NCBI GenBank assembly: GCA_902826605.1
Contig: CADEFM010000002.1
Location: 186,001-250,000 of the forward strand
Direction of reading: 5' to 3'
Length of the DNA stretch: 64,000 nucleotides
From: an uncultured Acidobacteriota bacterium
GTDB taxonomy: Bacteria > Acidobacteriota > Terriglobia > Bryobacterales > Bryobacteraceae
Program-made: the position numbers and the translations under genes
Part shown: one piece after another, positions 45,868-55,364 of the stretch
Position numbering within the stretch: the stretch's first letter is position 1
Layout of the letters: each line of letters starts with the position of its first letter
The notes under the pieces: model-generated
What the model was told of the DNA's origin: nothing
What the model saw: the letters and a program-made list of their open reading frames with translations, nothing else
Database searches by the model: none

Positions 45868-46992
45868 TTACCGCTTGTCCATCGGAACCCAGGGTTGCCC
45901 AGGTTCCGCGCCCTTGTAATCGGCGCGGGGCCGGATCAGCCGGTTGTTGCGGTATTGCTCCAGCACGTGCGCGGTCCAGCCGGACATGCGGCTCACTGCG
46001 AAAATAGGTGTGAATAAATCAATCGGAATCCCCAACGAGTAATAAGTGGATGCGGAATAGAAATCGACGTTTGCGTTCAGGCTCTTGTTTTCTTTGATGT
46101 AGGATTCGATCAGCGTGGAAATCTGGTACAGCTTTTCGTGGCCTGTGCGTTCGCCCAGGTCTTTGGCCATGCCCTTCAGACTGGCGGCGCGCGGGTCGGT
46201 AGTGTGATAAACGCGATGACCAAAGCCAGGGATCTTGACCTTGTTGGCCAGTTTGTCCTTGACCATGGCCAGCGCTTGTTCAGCCGAATCCACTTCCAGC
46301 AGCAGACGAATCACTTCCTCGTTCGCGCCGCCATGCAACGGGCCGCGCAGTGCGCCGATGCCGCTGGTTATGGCCGAATAAATATCAGAAAGCGTGGCGG
46401 CTGTGACGCGGGCCGCGAACGTGGATGCATTCAGTTCATGCTCCGCATGCAGGGTCAGAGCGATGTCGAAGGTGCGCTCCATCACATCGTCCGGTTTTTT
46501 GCCAGTCAATGTGTAAAGAAAATTTCCGGCGAAGCTCAGATTGGGATCGCCTGGCACCACTTTGTTGCCATTGCGCAGCCGGTCAAAACTGGTGACGATG
46601 GTGGCGGTCTGGGCCATCAGCTTCACCGCCTTTTTTTCGTTGGATTCGATGGAATTGTCGTTGAGCAGAGGATCGTACAGCGCCAGCATGGAAACCGCCG
46701 TGCGCAGCACATGCATCGGGGAAGATCCCTTGGGAACACCCGCCAGAAATGCTTCGACGGGGGCAGCAATCGGGCGCTCGGCAACTAGAGCGGCCTTCAG
46801 CGTGTTTAGCTCCGCTTGCTTCGGCAGCCGTCCGTTCCATAGCAGAAAAATTACTTCTTCGAAGGTCGCGTTTTCGGCAAGTGTCTCAATCCGGTAGCCC
46901 TGGTAGCTGAGGATTCCCGCATCTCCGTCGATATAACACAGCCGCGAATCGGTCGCGACGACACCCTCTAATCCCGCACCTGTAACTGCCAT
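45868..46992 (-). CDS. gltA: Citrate synthase
   Basis: 374 aa, type close to the archaeal/Gram-positive short citrate or 2-methylcitrate synthases. Catalytic His in [10 protein letters not shown], second His in [25 protein letters not shown] and the Asp in NVDFYSA are intact. Condenses oxaloacetate with acetyl-CoA. A 2-methylcitrate role is possible but no prp genes are near. Confidence 0.95.
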   Translation of the reverse strand: MAVTGAGLEGVVATDSRLCYIDGDAGILSYQGYRIETLAENATFEEVIFLLWNGRLPKQAELNTLKAALVAERPIAAPVEAFLAGVPKGSSPMHVLRTAVSMLALYDPLLNDNSIESNEKKAVKLMAQTATIVTSFDRLRNGNKVVPGDPNLSFAGNFLYTLTGKKPDDVMERTFDIALTLHAEHELNASTFAARVTAATLSDIYSAITSGIGALRGPLHGGANEEVIRLLLEVDSAEQALAMVKDKLANKVKIPGFGHRVYHTTDPRAASLKGMAKDLGERTGHEKLYQISTLIESYIKENKSLNANVDFYSASTYYSLGIPIDLFTPIFAVSRMSGWTAHVLEQYRNNRLIRPRADYKGAEPGQPWVPMDKR

Positions 46993-47125
46993 GGTTCTCC
47001 TTCAGATCTGTTGCAGAATGTCGTGCCCGCACAAGACTCGCTGGCCGGGAAACGCGCGAGGATGCCTTGCCGAACGGAAGTTTCAGTTTAGCATTCCACC
47101 AGCCGCGGCGGAGTAAGGGGCGCGG

Positions 47126-47677
47126 CTATTGATGTAGCACCTGAACCACATGCCAGCCTTCTTCAGCCCGTGCGAATTCGAATGCGGCGGGTGCTTCACC
47201 GGTCAATTCTCCGCGACGGACACCCATGATTTGCAATGGCCCAGCGAAACAGAAATGAGCGACACGTAGTCCGGCCCAAACCTCGACGCGTTTGGCTCCA
47301 TTGCCATGCTCGCGGATGTTGACCACTCGGTTGACCTCCACGGGAAACGTGCCTCGCACCTGGGTGTTAGGTCGGTCACGTCCTGTTACGCCGATGGAAA
47401 CGTCATCGGTAAAGCCGAGAGCACGTCCCCGTTCCAATAAGGGGGCAACTTTGCGGGACGCCGATTGATCTATTTCGCCGAACAGTTCATTTTGGATGCC
47501 GCAGGTGACCTGCTCGGGCGTCATAGAGACCTGTTCGCTCTCGAACTTTACGGTTTGTCCGTTCATGGACATCACCACGCCGTCATCGAGAGGTCCTTCC
47601 TTGTCGCTGCCGCAGCCAGTGCACAAAAGCAGCATCGCAAGAGCAGGAACGAAGAACTTCAGTTCGATGGTAGACAT
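47126..47677 (-). CDS. Lipoprotein, unknown
   Basis: 183 aa with a lipobox (LLLCTGCG, Cys about 22). The mature part has no recognised domain; it is beta-rich by eye with CGIQNELFGEIDQSA near the front. Single gene between gltA and the glycosyltransferase. Confidence 0.7.
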   Translation of the reverse strand: MSTIELKFFVPALAMLLLCTGCGSDKEGPLDDGVVMSMNGQTVKFESEQVSMTPEQVTCGIQNELFGEIDQSASRKVAPLLERGRALGFTDDVSIGVTGRDRPNTQVRGTFPVEVNRVVNIREHGNGAKRVEVWAGLRVAHFCFAGPLQIMGVRRGELTGEAPAAFEFARAEEGWHVVQVLHQ

Positions 47678-47735
47678 AGGGCTTCCTGCTTAGCTATCGG
47701 CGCAGGGGCGGCGTTTCTTGAGGGTTTCCGAGACT

Positions 47736-48530
47736 TTAGACGGCCGGCGGAACGTCGGGCGCGGGCATCTCCGCATATCGCTGCTTCAAGCTCTCAAACT
47801 GGCGCTGCCGTACCACGCCCCACTTGTGCAGCTGATACCGCAATAAGAGCCATAAGATGGAGAGTCCGTAGACTGAACTCTGTGCAAAAGATGCCGACGA
47901 CGCCTGCGGAAAATAGCGCGTCGGCACGGGAACTTCCGCGATACGCGACCTCAACTGCACCAATTGGGCTACTATTTCCTGATCGAAGATGAAATTGTCT
48001 GAATTCATCTCCACGTTAACGCCTTCCAGGGCCTCTCTCGAAAAGGCTCTGTAGCCTGTGTGATATTCGGCCAGGCTCAGGCCGAATACCCGGTTTTCCA
48101 GGCCTGTGAGAAACCGGTTCGCCACATATTTCCACCAGGGCATCCCCTGTTTCATTGGGCTGTCGCCCAGAAGTCTGGAACCCAGCACCACGTCGGCGCG
48201 GCCTTCCTGAATCGGCAGAATGATTTCGGGAAGCAGCCGCGGATCGTATTGATAGTCCGGATGCACCATCACCACGATGTCTGCGCCCGCCTTCAAGGCT
48301 TCCCGGTAGCAAGTCTTTTGATTGGCGCCATAGCCGTAGTTCTGGTTGTGGACGAACAGCTCCAGCCCCATCTGGCGCGCGATAGCGGAGGTTTCATCGG
48401 AGCTTCCATCATCCACCACAATCACCAGATCGTAGGACGCGCGCGGCAGGTCCGCATAGGTCATATGCAGGGTCTTGGCGGCATTATAGGCCGGCATCAC
48501 CACCACGACTTTGGACTTCGAATCCGGCAC
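47736..48530 (-). CDS. Family 2 glycosyltransferase
   Basis: 264 aa GT-A fold enzyme: VVMPAYNAAKTL, VVDDGSSDET, the metal-binding acidic region in VMVHPDYQYDP and GYRAFSREALE. Resembles polyprenyl-phosphate or dolichol-phosphate mannosyltransferases without the membrane domain. Likely moves sugars to a lipid or cell-surface glycan. It follows the peptidase gene after 3 bp. Confidence 0.88.
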   Translation of the reverse strand: MPDSKSKVVVVMPAYNAAKTLHMTYADLPRASYDLVIVVDDGSSDETSAIARQMGLELFVHNQNYGYGANQKTCYREALKAGADIVVMVHPDYQYDPRLLPEIILPIQEGRADVVLGSRLLGDSPMKQGMPWWKYVANRFLTGLENRVFGLSLAEYHTGYRAFSREALEGVNVEMNSDNFIFDQEIVAQLVQLRSRIAEVPVPTRYFPQASSASFAQSSVYGLSILWLLLRYQLHKWGVVRQRQFESLKQRYAEMPAPDVPPAV

Positions 48531-48533
48531 GTC

Positions 48534-50834
48534 TTATTTCTTCAGATTCGCTTCGAATAATTGCAATATTCGGCGATACTCATCGGCCCAGCTGGTGGGC
48601 TGCACGAACGCGTGGTCCTCCACCGGGTAGGTTGCGACGGACCAATTCTCTTTGCGCAATTCAATCAGCTTCTGCGTAAGCCTTACCGTGTCCTGGAAAA
48701 ATACGTTGGTGTCCACCATTCCGTGGCAGATGAGCAGAGCGCCTTTCAGTCCGTCGGCGAAATTGAGCGGGGAGGAAAGGCGGTACGCCTCTGGATCGCT
48801 TTGCGGCGTATTCAGAATGTTGGATGTGTAGCCGTGATTGTAGTGACTCCAATCGGTGACAGGACGCAACGCCGCGCCGGCGGCGAACACGTCCGGGGTG
48901 GTGAACATGGCCATCAGGGTGATAAACCCTCCGTAGCTGCCTCCATAGATGCCGATCCGCCGCGCGTCCACGCCATATTGCGACGTAAGCCATCGAGCTG
49001 CGTCCACCTGGTCCTCCAAGTCCTTGCCGCCCATGTGCCGGTATATGGCCGCGCGCCAATCGCGCCCGTAGCCGGATGACGCGCGATAGTCGATGTCCAA
49101 AATGAGATAACCGCGCTCCATCAAGAGGTGATGGAACAGGTAGTTGGCCGGATATTGCGACCACCACCGGTGTACGTTCTGAAGATACCCGGCGCCGTGC
49201 ACAAAGATTACGGCGGGTCCGCCGGGCCGGTAGTTCGCAGGCTTGTAAATGCGGGCGGGAACTCTCACTCCATCCCGAGCCGGAACTTCCACGATAGGAA
49301 TATCCCGCCACGGATACTTGAAAAACTCGGGAGCGGGAGAAGTGGTCAGCTTGCGAGCCTGTGACCCAGCGCGGTTCTCCAGCGAGAACAACTCCGGAGG
49401 ACGGTTGGTGTAGGAGAACACATCAGCGATCCATTTGTCGTCCGGCGAAACCACGGCTTCGTGATTTCCAGGTTCCATGGTGATCCGCGTGCGCGCGCCA
49501 CCGCTTGCGCTCATCGCGTATAAATGGCGCTCGTACAGACTCCCCTCGCTCGTCGTCAAAAAAAGCTTCGCGCCGTCTTCGGAAAGAGCTATTCCAGTCA
49601 CTTCAAACTTACCGGAGGTCAGCTGCCTGGTCGCACCGCTATCGTAATTCACGGCATAAAGGTGCCCGAAACCGTCACGTTCACTTGTGAAGTAGACGTT
49701 ATCGCCGTTCTGAGACCAGACCAGGCGGTCATCTAACGGATGCTGGATCCACGCGTCGTCGTGATCGGTGAACAGCACGCGCGTACCGCCAGTGGCCGCA
49801 TCCAGCGCGAGCACCCAGCGATCTTTGTTGTCCATTGCTCGTTGCAGCAAAACCGACTTGGTTCCGGCATCGTTCCACAGCGGGGCGAACATCTCCACTT
49901 CACGGACTTTCCCTTCCACCAGCTTCATACCCGAATCCGCCCATTTCACCGCGCCCGTCGACGTATCCAGAATCGCGACTCGCTGGCGGTCTTGATTGTC
50001 GCCCACGTTGTTTCGGCCCGGTATCTCTTCGGGATAGCTCGATTCGGTGATGTAATTCGGAACGTTGGAGCGCTTGGAACCCTTGGCCCCCTCGCTGATC
50101 ACGGCGGTCACGCATTTCTCATCCGGGCACAGATCCAGCCGCACGAGCGTCTGACCCGCAACCAGTTCGAAAGGCGCCTGCGGATGGTCTCTCTTCTTCC
50201 GCGCTTCTTCCGCTTCCTTAACTAACGCTCGCTGCTTTGCCACGTCCAGCAGTCCTGTTTCTTGTTTTTTCAGCAGCTCTTGGCTCTCGGTGAGCTTAGC
50301 GTCCGCGGGGGGAGTGGTGACAATGTTGGTGAGCTGCTCGATCGAACCATTTTCGAGCGTCAGCACGAATAAATTGTTCGCGCGGGTGAAGGCCACGCGG
50401 TTTTCATCCTGCGTGAATTTCGGGTTGTCTTCCTTTTCGATGGTTTTGGTGAGGCGTCGCGCTTTATCCGTATGGTAATCGTAGAGGAAGATATCGCCGT
50501 CCAGGGCATACACGGAGCGTTTGTGATCCCGCGTGGAGTAGGCCGCAGCGGGTGGCGTGGCCTGCGTTTCCTCTTCCGTGAGCTTTCGGAGTCCCGACCC
50601 GTCACGGCCGGCCACGTAGGTATCGCGCGGTTTAAGGACCGGATCGGAAGGCTGCTTCCACTTGAAATAGATCCGTGCGCTATCGCCCGACCAGCGGACG
50701 TCGGTAGGTTCGTAGCCGTAAAGTCCCGGCCCTCGCATCACGTGGTCGACGGTCAACGCGGGCGTCTGCGCGAACGCAGCGGCGCAAATCAAGAGCGCAA
50801 GTGCAGGCCGGTGTATCCCCATAGATTGAGGCAT
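48534..50834 (-). CDS. S9 family dipeptidyl/prolyl oligopeptidase
   Basis: 766 aa exported serine peptidase. Signal peptide ends near AAAFAQ; a beta-propeller (residues about 40-510) precedes the alpha/beta-hydrolase domain with GIYGGSYGGF (Ser near 610), an Asp in CHGMVDTNVF and His in VEDHAFVQP. Resembles DPP-IV-like enzymes that trim peptides, sometimes after Pro. Upstream of the glycosyltransferase, downstream of the aminotransferase on the same strand. Confidence 0.92.
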   Translation of the reverse strand: MPQSMGIHRPALALLICAAAFAQTPALTVDHVMRGPGLYGYEPTDVRWSGDSARIYFKWKQPSDPVLKPRDTYVAGRDGSGLRKLTEEETQATPPAAAYSTRDHKRSVYALDGDIFLYDYHTDKARRLTKTIEKEDNPKFTQDENRVAFTRANNLFVLTLENGSIEQLTNIVTTPPADAKLTESQELLKKQETGLLDVAKQRALVKEAEEARKKRDHPQAPFELVAGQTLVRLDLCPDEKCVTAVISEGAKGSKRSNVPNYITESSYPEEIPGRNNVGDNQDRQRVAILDTSTGAVKWADSGMKLVEGKVREVEMFAPLWNDAGTKSVLLQRAMDNKDRWVLALDAATGGTRVLFTDHDDAWIQHPLDDRLVWSQNGDNVYFTSERDGFGHLYAVNYDSGATRQLTSGKFEVTGIALSEDGAKLFLTTSEGSLYERHLYAMSASGGARTRITMEPGNHEAVVSPDDKWIADVFSYTNRPPELFSLENRAGSQARKLTTSPAPEFFKYPWRDIPIVEVPARDGVRVPARIYKPANYRPGGPAVIFVHGAGYLQNVHRWWSQYPANYLFHHLLMERGYLILDIDYRASSGYGRDWRAAIYRHMGGKDLEDQVDAARWLTSQYGVDARRIGIYGGSYGGFITLMAMFTTPDVFAAGAALRPVTDWSHYNHGYTSNILNTPQSDPEAYRLSSPLNFADGLKGALLICHGMVDTNVFFQDTVRLTQKLIELRKENWSVATYPVEDHAFVQPTSWADEYRRILQLFEANLKK

Positions 50835-50845
50835 CTGTTGCGATG

Positions 50846-52006
50846 CTACCGTATTCTCGCTAGAATCCGCTGGAGTCCTTCCCTAAATACATCGGACGGA
50901 GTCATAAGGCTCAACACTAGGAAAGCTTCAGATTCGAAGTCGTAAAAGAACCCCGGTTGTACCAGAACATCGTCGTGGGCCAGCAGATCCAGCGCCCATT
51001 GTTCTTCGCTGAGCGTGCGGGGCACTTGCAGCGTGACGTTCCAGCCCCCTTCCACACTAAGAACGTGCACAGGAGACGAAACCGCCAGCAAACCGTGCAA
51101 TAACGCGAGGTTAGCGCGTGTACGCTCCATGATTTGCGCACGTACTTCGCCACCCGCCTGCAGCAACTGCGGCAACGCTAGCTGCACGGGCGTTCCCACC
51201 GAAAGAAACGTGTCGGCGATCCACTCCAGGCCGTCCAGCGCTTTTTCATGATGCGGACCGCTGGCGACGATCCATCCCAGTTTCATTTGCGGCAGTCCGG
51301 CAATTTTCGACAGACCGCTGAGCACGAATGTGAGCACATTCTGCGGCTCTGCCAGTGTCGCGACGCGCGTGGCGTCGGGGGCGAACGCGAAATCTGCGAA
51401 AACCTCGTCGGAGATTATGGGGACGCCTAATTCTCCTATGCGTGTCCATTCCTCGCGCTTGAGAAACGAACCCGTGGGGTTGTTGGGATTCACGATCACC
51501 AGCGCCCTGGTGCGTGGCGTGATTGCGGCGGCAAGCGCCGGGAAATCGATGTGCCAGGCGCCGTCATAACGCAGCGGATATTGCTTCACCCGCACAGATT
51601 CCATCGCTGCCAGGTGGTCGAAGAGAGGGTAAGAAGGGCAGGGAACTAGCACTTCGTCCCCAGGATTGCAAAGCAACTTGAACACGTAAGCGTACGCTTC
51701 ACTCGTACTGGCGGTGATAATGACGCGGGCTGGCTCAACCTCCACGCCGCGCTGTTTGTAATATTGCGATACGGCTTCGCGGGCCGGCGTAAGCCCGCGC
51801 GGCTCGGGATGGTAACGCAGCGCTTGTGGATGTGCCAACGCCGTCAGGATCTGCTCCTGTGGGTATGAGAACCCCGCGCGCGTGGGATTCGATTCGGTCA
51901 AATCCAGCACTCGCGCGTTTTCGCTTCGTTTCCACGCCAGCAGGACGGTGAGTGGATTGGGACGTGAATCCCATGCGATCCGTGATGAAAATCCGTGTGA
52001 GTGCAC
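50846..52006 (-). CDS. Class I/II PLP-dependent aminotransferase
   Basis: 386 aa fold-type I enzyme. PLP contacts NPNNPTGS, the ISDEVFADF Asp, and the Schiff-base Lys in LSGLSKIAGLPQMKLG are seen; ESNPTRAGF at the front fits the succinyldiaminopimelate/aspartate-type group. Substrate is unknown. Stop lies 11 bp from the S9 peptidase start, so cotranscription is likely. Confidence 0.9.
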   Translation of the reverse strand: MHSHGFSSRIAWDSRPNPLTVLLAWKRSENARVLDLTESNPTRAGFSYPQEQILTALAHPQALRYHPEPRGLTPAREAVSQYYKQRGVEVEPARVIITASTSEAYAYVFKLLCNPGDEVLVPCPSYPLFDHLAAMESVRVKQYPLRYDGAWHIDFPALAAAITPRTRALVIVNPNNPTGSFLKREEWTRIGELGVPIISDEVFADFAFAPDATRVATLAEPQNVLTFVLSGLSKIAGLPQMKLGWIVASGPHHEKALDGLEWIADTFLSVGTPVQLALPQLLQAGGEVRAQIMERTRANLALLHGLLAVSSPVHVLSVEGGWNVTLQVPRTLSEEQWALDLLAHDDVLVQPGFFYDFESEAFLVLSLMTPSDVFREGLQRILARIR

Positions 52007-52044
52007 TGCTCTCCATTCGGCAACGGCTGAAAGATATCGAGTTG

Positions 52045-52380
52045 TTAAAGTGACTCCGAATCAATGATTTTAGCGGTCCCGGTTCCATGATCGGCGATGA
52101 CTGAAAACTTAACTTCAAATACAGACACTAGCATCTTGAACACCTCGCTCGATGTCCGAAGTACTTCAAAGCGGGATCTCGCGTGGTCAATCAGTTCGCG
52201 GAGCCCTGCGTCCGTGTGTTCCACTTCCCAATAGGGACTGATTGCCTCGCACCAAAGCACGTTTCCATCCCGTCGAAACCATACTTCGTCGAACACAAAT
52301 CCGAGCCCATTTGCCAATTGTTCCAGCGCCAATTCAAAGCGTTGGCCATTTAGCTCCGATACCTCTAGAATGTTCTTCAT
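52045..52380 (-). CDS. Small soluble protein, unknown
   Basis: 111 aa, acidic, no signal. Contains VFDEVWFRRDGNVLWCEAIS and VFKMLVSVFEVKFSVIADHGTG; the family is not recognised. Its 5' region overlaps the open frame that precedes the P450 gene on the other strand. Confidence 0.5.
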   Translation of the reverse strand: MKNILEVSELNGQRFELALEQLANGLGFVFDEVWFRRDGNVLWCEAISPYWEVEHTDAGLRELIDHARSRFEVLRTSSEVFKMLVSVFEVKFSVIADHGTGTAKIIDSESL

Positions 52381-52505
52381 CGTTGTCGCTCGCCACCACG
52401 TTGACTACAAGCCATCCGGAGCAGTTCACGTCTATTCCTTCACTGCATCTTGTCAGGCACTGCTCTCCATTCTCCCCGACTGGCCGAGTCTGCGAAAATC
52501 GGAAT

Positions 52506-53834
52506 ATGCTCCGTTTGTCGCGAGTTCTCTCGCCGTTAGGGGTCCTCCCGGAGTTTCGCAAGAACCCGAATGGGTTCCTCTTGAGTACCGCTCGCGCATC
52601 GGGTGACTTGGTGTACTTGCAACTGGGACCGCAAGACGTCTACGTAGTGAGCCACCCTGACGCGATCCGCGACATTCTCGTGACGCATCAGGCCAATTTC
52701 ACGAAGAGCCGAATGCTGCAGCGCGCCAAGGTGTTACTCGGCGAAGGATTACTCACCAGCGAGGGTGAATTTCACACGCGGCAGCGCAGGTTGGTCCAGC
52801 CGGCGTTTCATCGCGACCGTCTGGTTCGCTACGCGAACGATATGGTCGAGTGCGCGGCGCGCGCGGGAGCCTCATGGCGCGACCGCGCCGAAATGGATGT
52901 GTCGAAAGAGATGGCGCGGCTGACCCTCGCCATCGTTGGCCGCACTTTGTTCAGCGCCGACATTTCGTCGGAAGCGGATGAAGTGGGTACGGCGATGACG
53001 GAAATCTTCGGCTTGTTCGATACCCTGTTAATGCCGTTTTCGGATTGGATTCAGAAGCTGCCGATCCCACCCGTCCGGCGTTTTGAAAAAGCCCGTGATA
53101 GGCTGGATCGCATCGTATACGGCCTGATCGCCGAGCGCCGACGGAGCGGGGAAGACGCGGGCGACTTGCTCTCCATGCTGTTACTGGCACAGGACGAAGA
53201 CAAGACTGGCATGACCGATAAGCAGGTGCGCGATGAAGCGCTCACGCTCCTCATCGCGGGACATGAAACCACCGCGAATGCTCTCACGTGGGCATGGTAT
53301 CTGCTTTCGCAAAATCCGGAAGCCGCCGCGCGCATGCACAAAGAAGTTGACGGCGTGCTCGGCGGCCGGCCACCTACGTTTGAAGACCTGGAGCGATTGC
53401 CCTGCACAATGGGGGTGTTCTCCGAAACGCTGCGGCTGTACCCGCCCGCTTGGGCCATCGGACGCCGCGCCAAACAGGATTACAAAATTGGCGACCGAAC
53501 GATTCCTGCCAAATCGATCCTGCTGCTAAGCCCATGGGTAGTGCATCGCGATCCGCGCTGGTGGCCGGATCCCGAGCGATTCCGGCCGGAACGCTGGTTG
53601 GAAAACGCGGAGCGCCCGAAGTTCGCTTACTTTCCTTTCGGCGGAGGCGCACGGATGTGCATCGGAGAGCGCTTCACTTGGGCGGAAGGGGGGCTGGTAA
53701 TGGCAACCCTGGCACAACGATGGAAGATGGATCTTTTGCCCGGACATCCCGTTGAAACGCAGGCTATGATTACGCTGCGAACGCGCTACGGAATGAAAAT
53801 GAAGCTCACCTCACGCGCATCCGAAATTCGCTAA
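52506..53834 (+). CDS. Cytochrome P450
   Basis: 442 aa from ATG at 52506 (MLRLSRVLSPLGVL). I-helix AGHETTANA, ExxR in SETLRLYPPAW, PERFRPERW and the haem loop FPFGGGARMCIG with the axial Cys are complete. Class B bacterial P450 by length; redox partners are not near. The open frame extends back to 52242 but the earlier part is unlike P450. Substrate unknown. Confidence 0.96.
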   Translation: MLRLSRVLSPLGVLPEFRKNPNGFLLSTARASGDLVYLQLGPQDVYVVSHPDAIRDILVTHQANFTKSRMLQRAKVLLGEGLLTSEGEFHTRQRRLVQPAFHRDRLVRYANDMVECAARAGASWRDRAEMDVSKEMARLTLAIVGRTLFSADISSEADEVGTAMTEIFGLFDTLLMPFSDWIQKLPIPPVRRFEKARDRLDRIVYGLIAERRRSGEDAGDLLSMLLLAQDEDKTGMTDKQVRDEALTLLIAGHETTANALTWAWYLLSQNPEAAARMHKEVDGVLGGRPPTFEDLERLPCTMGVFSETLRLYPPAWAIGRRAKQDYKIGDRTIPAKSILLLSPWVVHRDPRWWPDPERFRPERWLENAERPKFAYFPFGGGARMCIGERFTWAEGGLVMATLAQRWKMDLLPGHPVETQAMITLRTRYGMKMKLTSRASEIR

Positions 53835-53860
53835 ACTAAGGTTCCTAGGAGAATACGAGC

Positions 53861-54520
53861 ATGTCTCTACGCATCAACGACACAGCCCCAGACTTCACGG
53901 CTGAGACAACACAAGGCAACATCAATTTCCACGAATGGATCGGTGACGGCTGGGCGATCTTGTTTTCGCATCCCAAAGATTTTACGCCCGTGTGTACTAC
54001 GGAACTCGGCTATATGGCAGGGCTTGAGCCCGAGTTCAAAAAGCGCAACGCCAAGATCGTCGGCCTCAGCGTGGATCCCGCTAGCAGTCACAGCAAATGG
54101 GCCGTTGATATCGAGGAAACACAAGGGCACAAGGTCAACTACCCCATGATTGGCGATCCGGAGTTGAAGATCGCAAAGCTTTATGACATGTTGCCCGCCG
54201 ATGCAGGCACTACGTCCGACGGCCGTACGGCCGCCAACAACGCCACGGTGCGTACGGTCTTCATCGTGGGCCCCGATAAGAAGATCAAACTGATGCTGAG
54301 TTATCCCATGAGCACGGGCCGCAACTTCGACGAAGTGCTGCGTGTGCTCGATTCCATTCAACTCACCGCCAAGCACCAGGTGGCGACGCCTGTGAATTGG
54401 AAGCAGGGTGAAGACGTAATCATCGTACCTGCGGTCAATGACGAGCAGGCGAAGGCCAAGTACCCGAATGGCTGGAAAACGGTGAAGCCGTATCTGCGCA
54501 TCGTCCCCCAACCGAAATAG
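53861..54520 (+). CDS. 1-Cys peroxiredoxin (Prx6 type)
   Basis: 219 aa AhpC/TSA-fold peroxidase. Peroxidatic Cys in FTPVCTTELGYMAG near 45; no resolving Cys in the usual C-terminal place, and the C-terminal extension (KYPNGWKTVKPYLRIVP) marks the Prx6 group. Removes peroxides, using an unknown reductant. 27 bp after the P450 gene. Confidence 0.95.
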   Translation: MSLRINDTAPDFTAETTQGNINFHEWIGDGWAILFSHPKDFTPVCTTELGYMAGLEPEFKKRNAKIVGLSVDPASSHSKWAVDIEETQGHKVNYPMIGDPELKIAKLYDMLPADAGTTSDGRTAANNATVRTVFIVGPDKKIKLMLSYPMSTGRNFDEVLRVLDSIQLTAKHQVATPVNWKQGEDVIIVPAVNDEQAKAKYPNGWKTVKPYLRIVPQPK

Positions 54521-54532
54521 CAGACTAAAAGG

Positions 54533-54563
54533 CAGGCTAGTCGATCGACGATTGAGTAGCCTG
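54533..54563. terminator. Hairpin between convergent genes
   Basis: CAGGCTA at 54533-54539 pairs with TAGCCTG at 54557-54563, and the loop contains the palindrome GTCGATCGAC. It lies between the peroxiredoxin and NUDIX stops and overlaps the latter. Confidence 0.45.
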
Positions 54564-54977
54564 TCCCCTGAGTTGCAGCCGCTTCACGAAAGCCACATCG
54601 CCTTCCAAAAAATCGTATTCCGTCAATCGCTCGCGTGGGACCCACCTGATCTGTTCGAAATCCAGATTTTGGAGTTTCCCCGTAAACTCCGCGACCCCAA
54701 AGAATATAAGGCGAGTGAGGTGGCCCGGTCGGTAGGCAAAGTCGTAGCGCTCGATCTCTGCGCCGATGAGCGCGTCGATGTTCAATTCTTCACGCAGCTC
54801 TCGGACCAGTGCCGTGCGAGACTCTTCCCCTGCTTCCACTTTTCCCCCGGGAAATTCCCACTTCAGCGGGTGCCGCCCATTTGGTTTGCGCTGGCCGATA
54901 AGAATTTCCGGACCATTTTCCCCACGCCTTTCGATGACGGCCGCGACAACTTCCAGAACTCGCGTGGTTGAATCCAT
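54537..54977 (-). CDS. mutT: NUDIX hydrolase, MutT-type
   Basis: 146 aa. Nudix box GKVEAGEESRTALVRELREELNID with the surrounding WEFPGG is complete. MutT homologues clear 8-oxo-dGTP from the nucleotide pool; that role is likely given the PNGRHPLKWEFPGG form. Divergent from the IscU-like gene, with 21 bp between starts. Confidence 0.9.
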   Translation of the reverse strand: MDSTTRVLEVVAAVIERRGENGPEILIGQRKPNGRHPLKWEFPGGKVEAGEESRTALVRELREELNIDALIGAEIERYDFAYRPGHLTRLIFFGVAEFTGKLQNLDFEQIRWVPRERLTEYDFLEGDVAFVKRLQLRGQATQSSID

Positions 54978-54998
54978 TCAGCGATAATTGGAACACGA

Positions 54999-55364
54999 AT
55001 GCACAGTGAGCGGCTACTCGACTATTTCCAGAACCCGCGAAACCCTGGAGAGCTCCCGCCGCCGGCCGTCCGCGTGGATGTAACCAACCCGGCATGTGGC
55101 GATATGCTGCGGCTCTCCGCGCGCTTCGAAAATGGGCGCGCCGTGGAAGCGAGATTCCTGACGCGCGGATGCACGGCGTCCATCGCGGCCAGCTCCGCGC
55201 TCACGGAATGGATGACGGGGCGTTCGCGCGCGGAATTGGCCGCCCTGACCACATCCGCCCTGGAAGAAGCCGTGGGCGGCCTGGAGCCTGCTTCGAAACA
55301 CGCCGCCGTGCTGTGTCTCGATGCCCTGCGGAGTTTGCTGCTATCTTCTGACTCAACCTCATGA
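54999..55364 (+). CDS. IscU/NifU-like Fe-S scaffold protein
   Basis: 121 aa. The three cluster cysteines of the NifU N-terminal domain are visible in NPACGD, RGCTAS and AVLCLD (the last in place of the usual CxxxD end). Builds or carries Fe-S clusters; no sufS, iscS or sufB is adjacent. It overlaps the ADH gene by 4 bp. Confidence 0.85.
   Translation: MHSERLLDYFQNPRNPGELPPPAVRVDVTNPACGDMLRLSARFENGRAVEARFLTRGCTASIAASSALTEWMTGRSRAELAALTTSALEEAVGGLEPASKHAAVLCLDALRSLLLSSDSTS

Noticed and set aside
48060..50225. Several plus-strand ORFs across the glycosyltransferase and peptidase genes
   Set aside because: All antisense to strong genes and without domain content; shadows.
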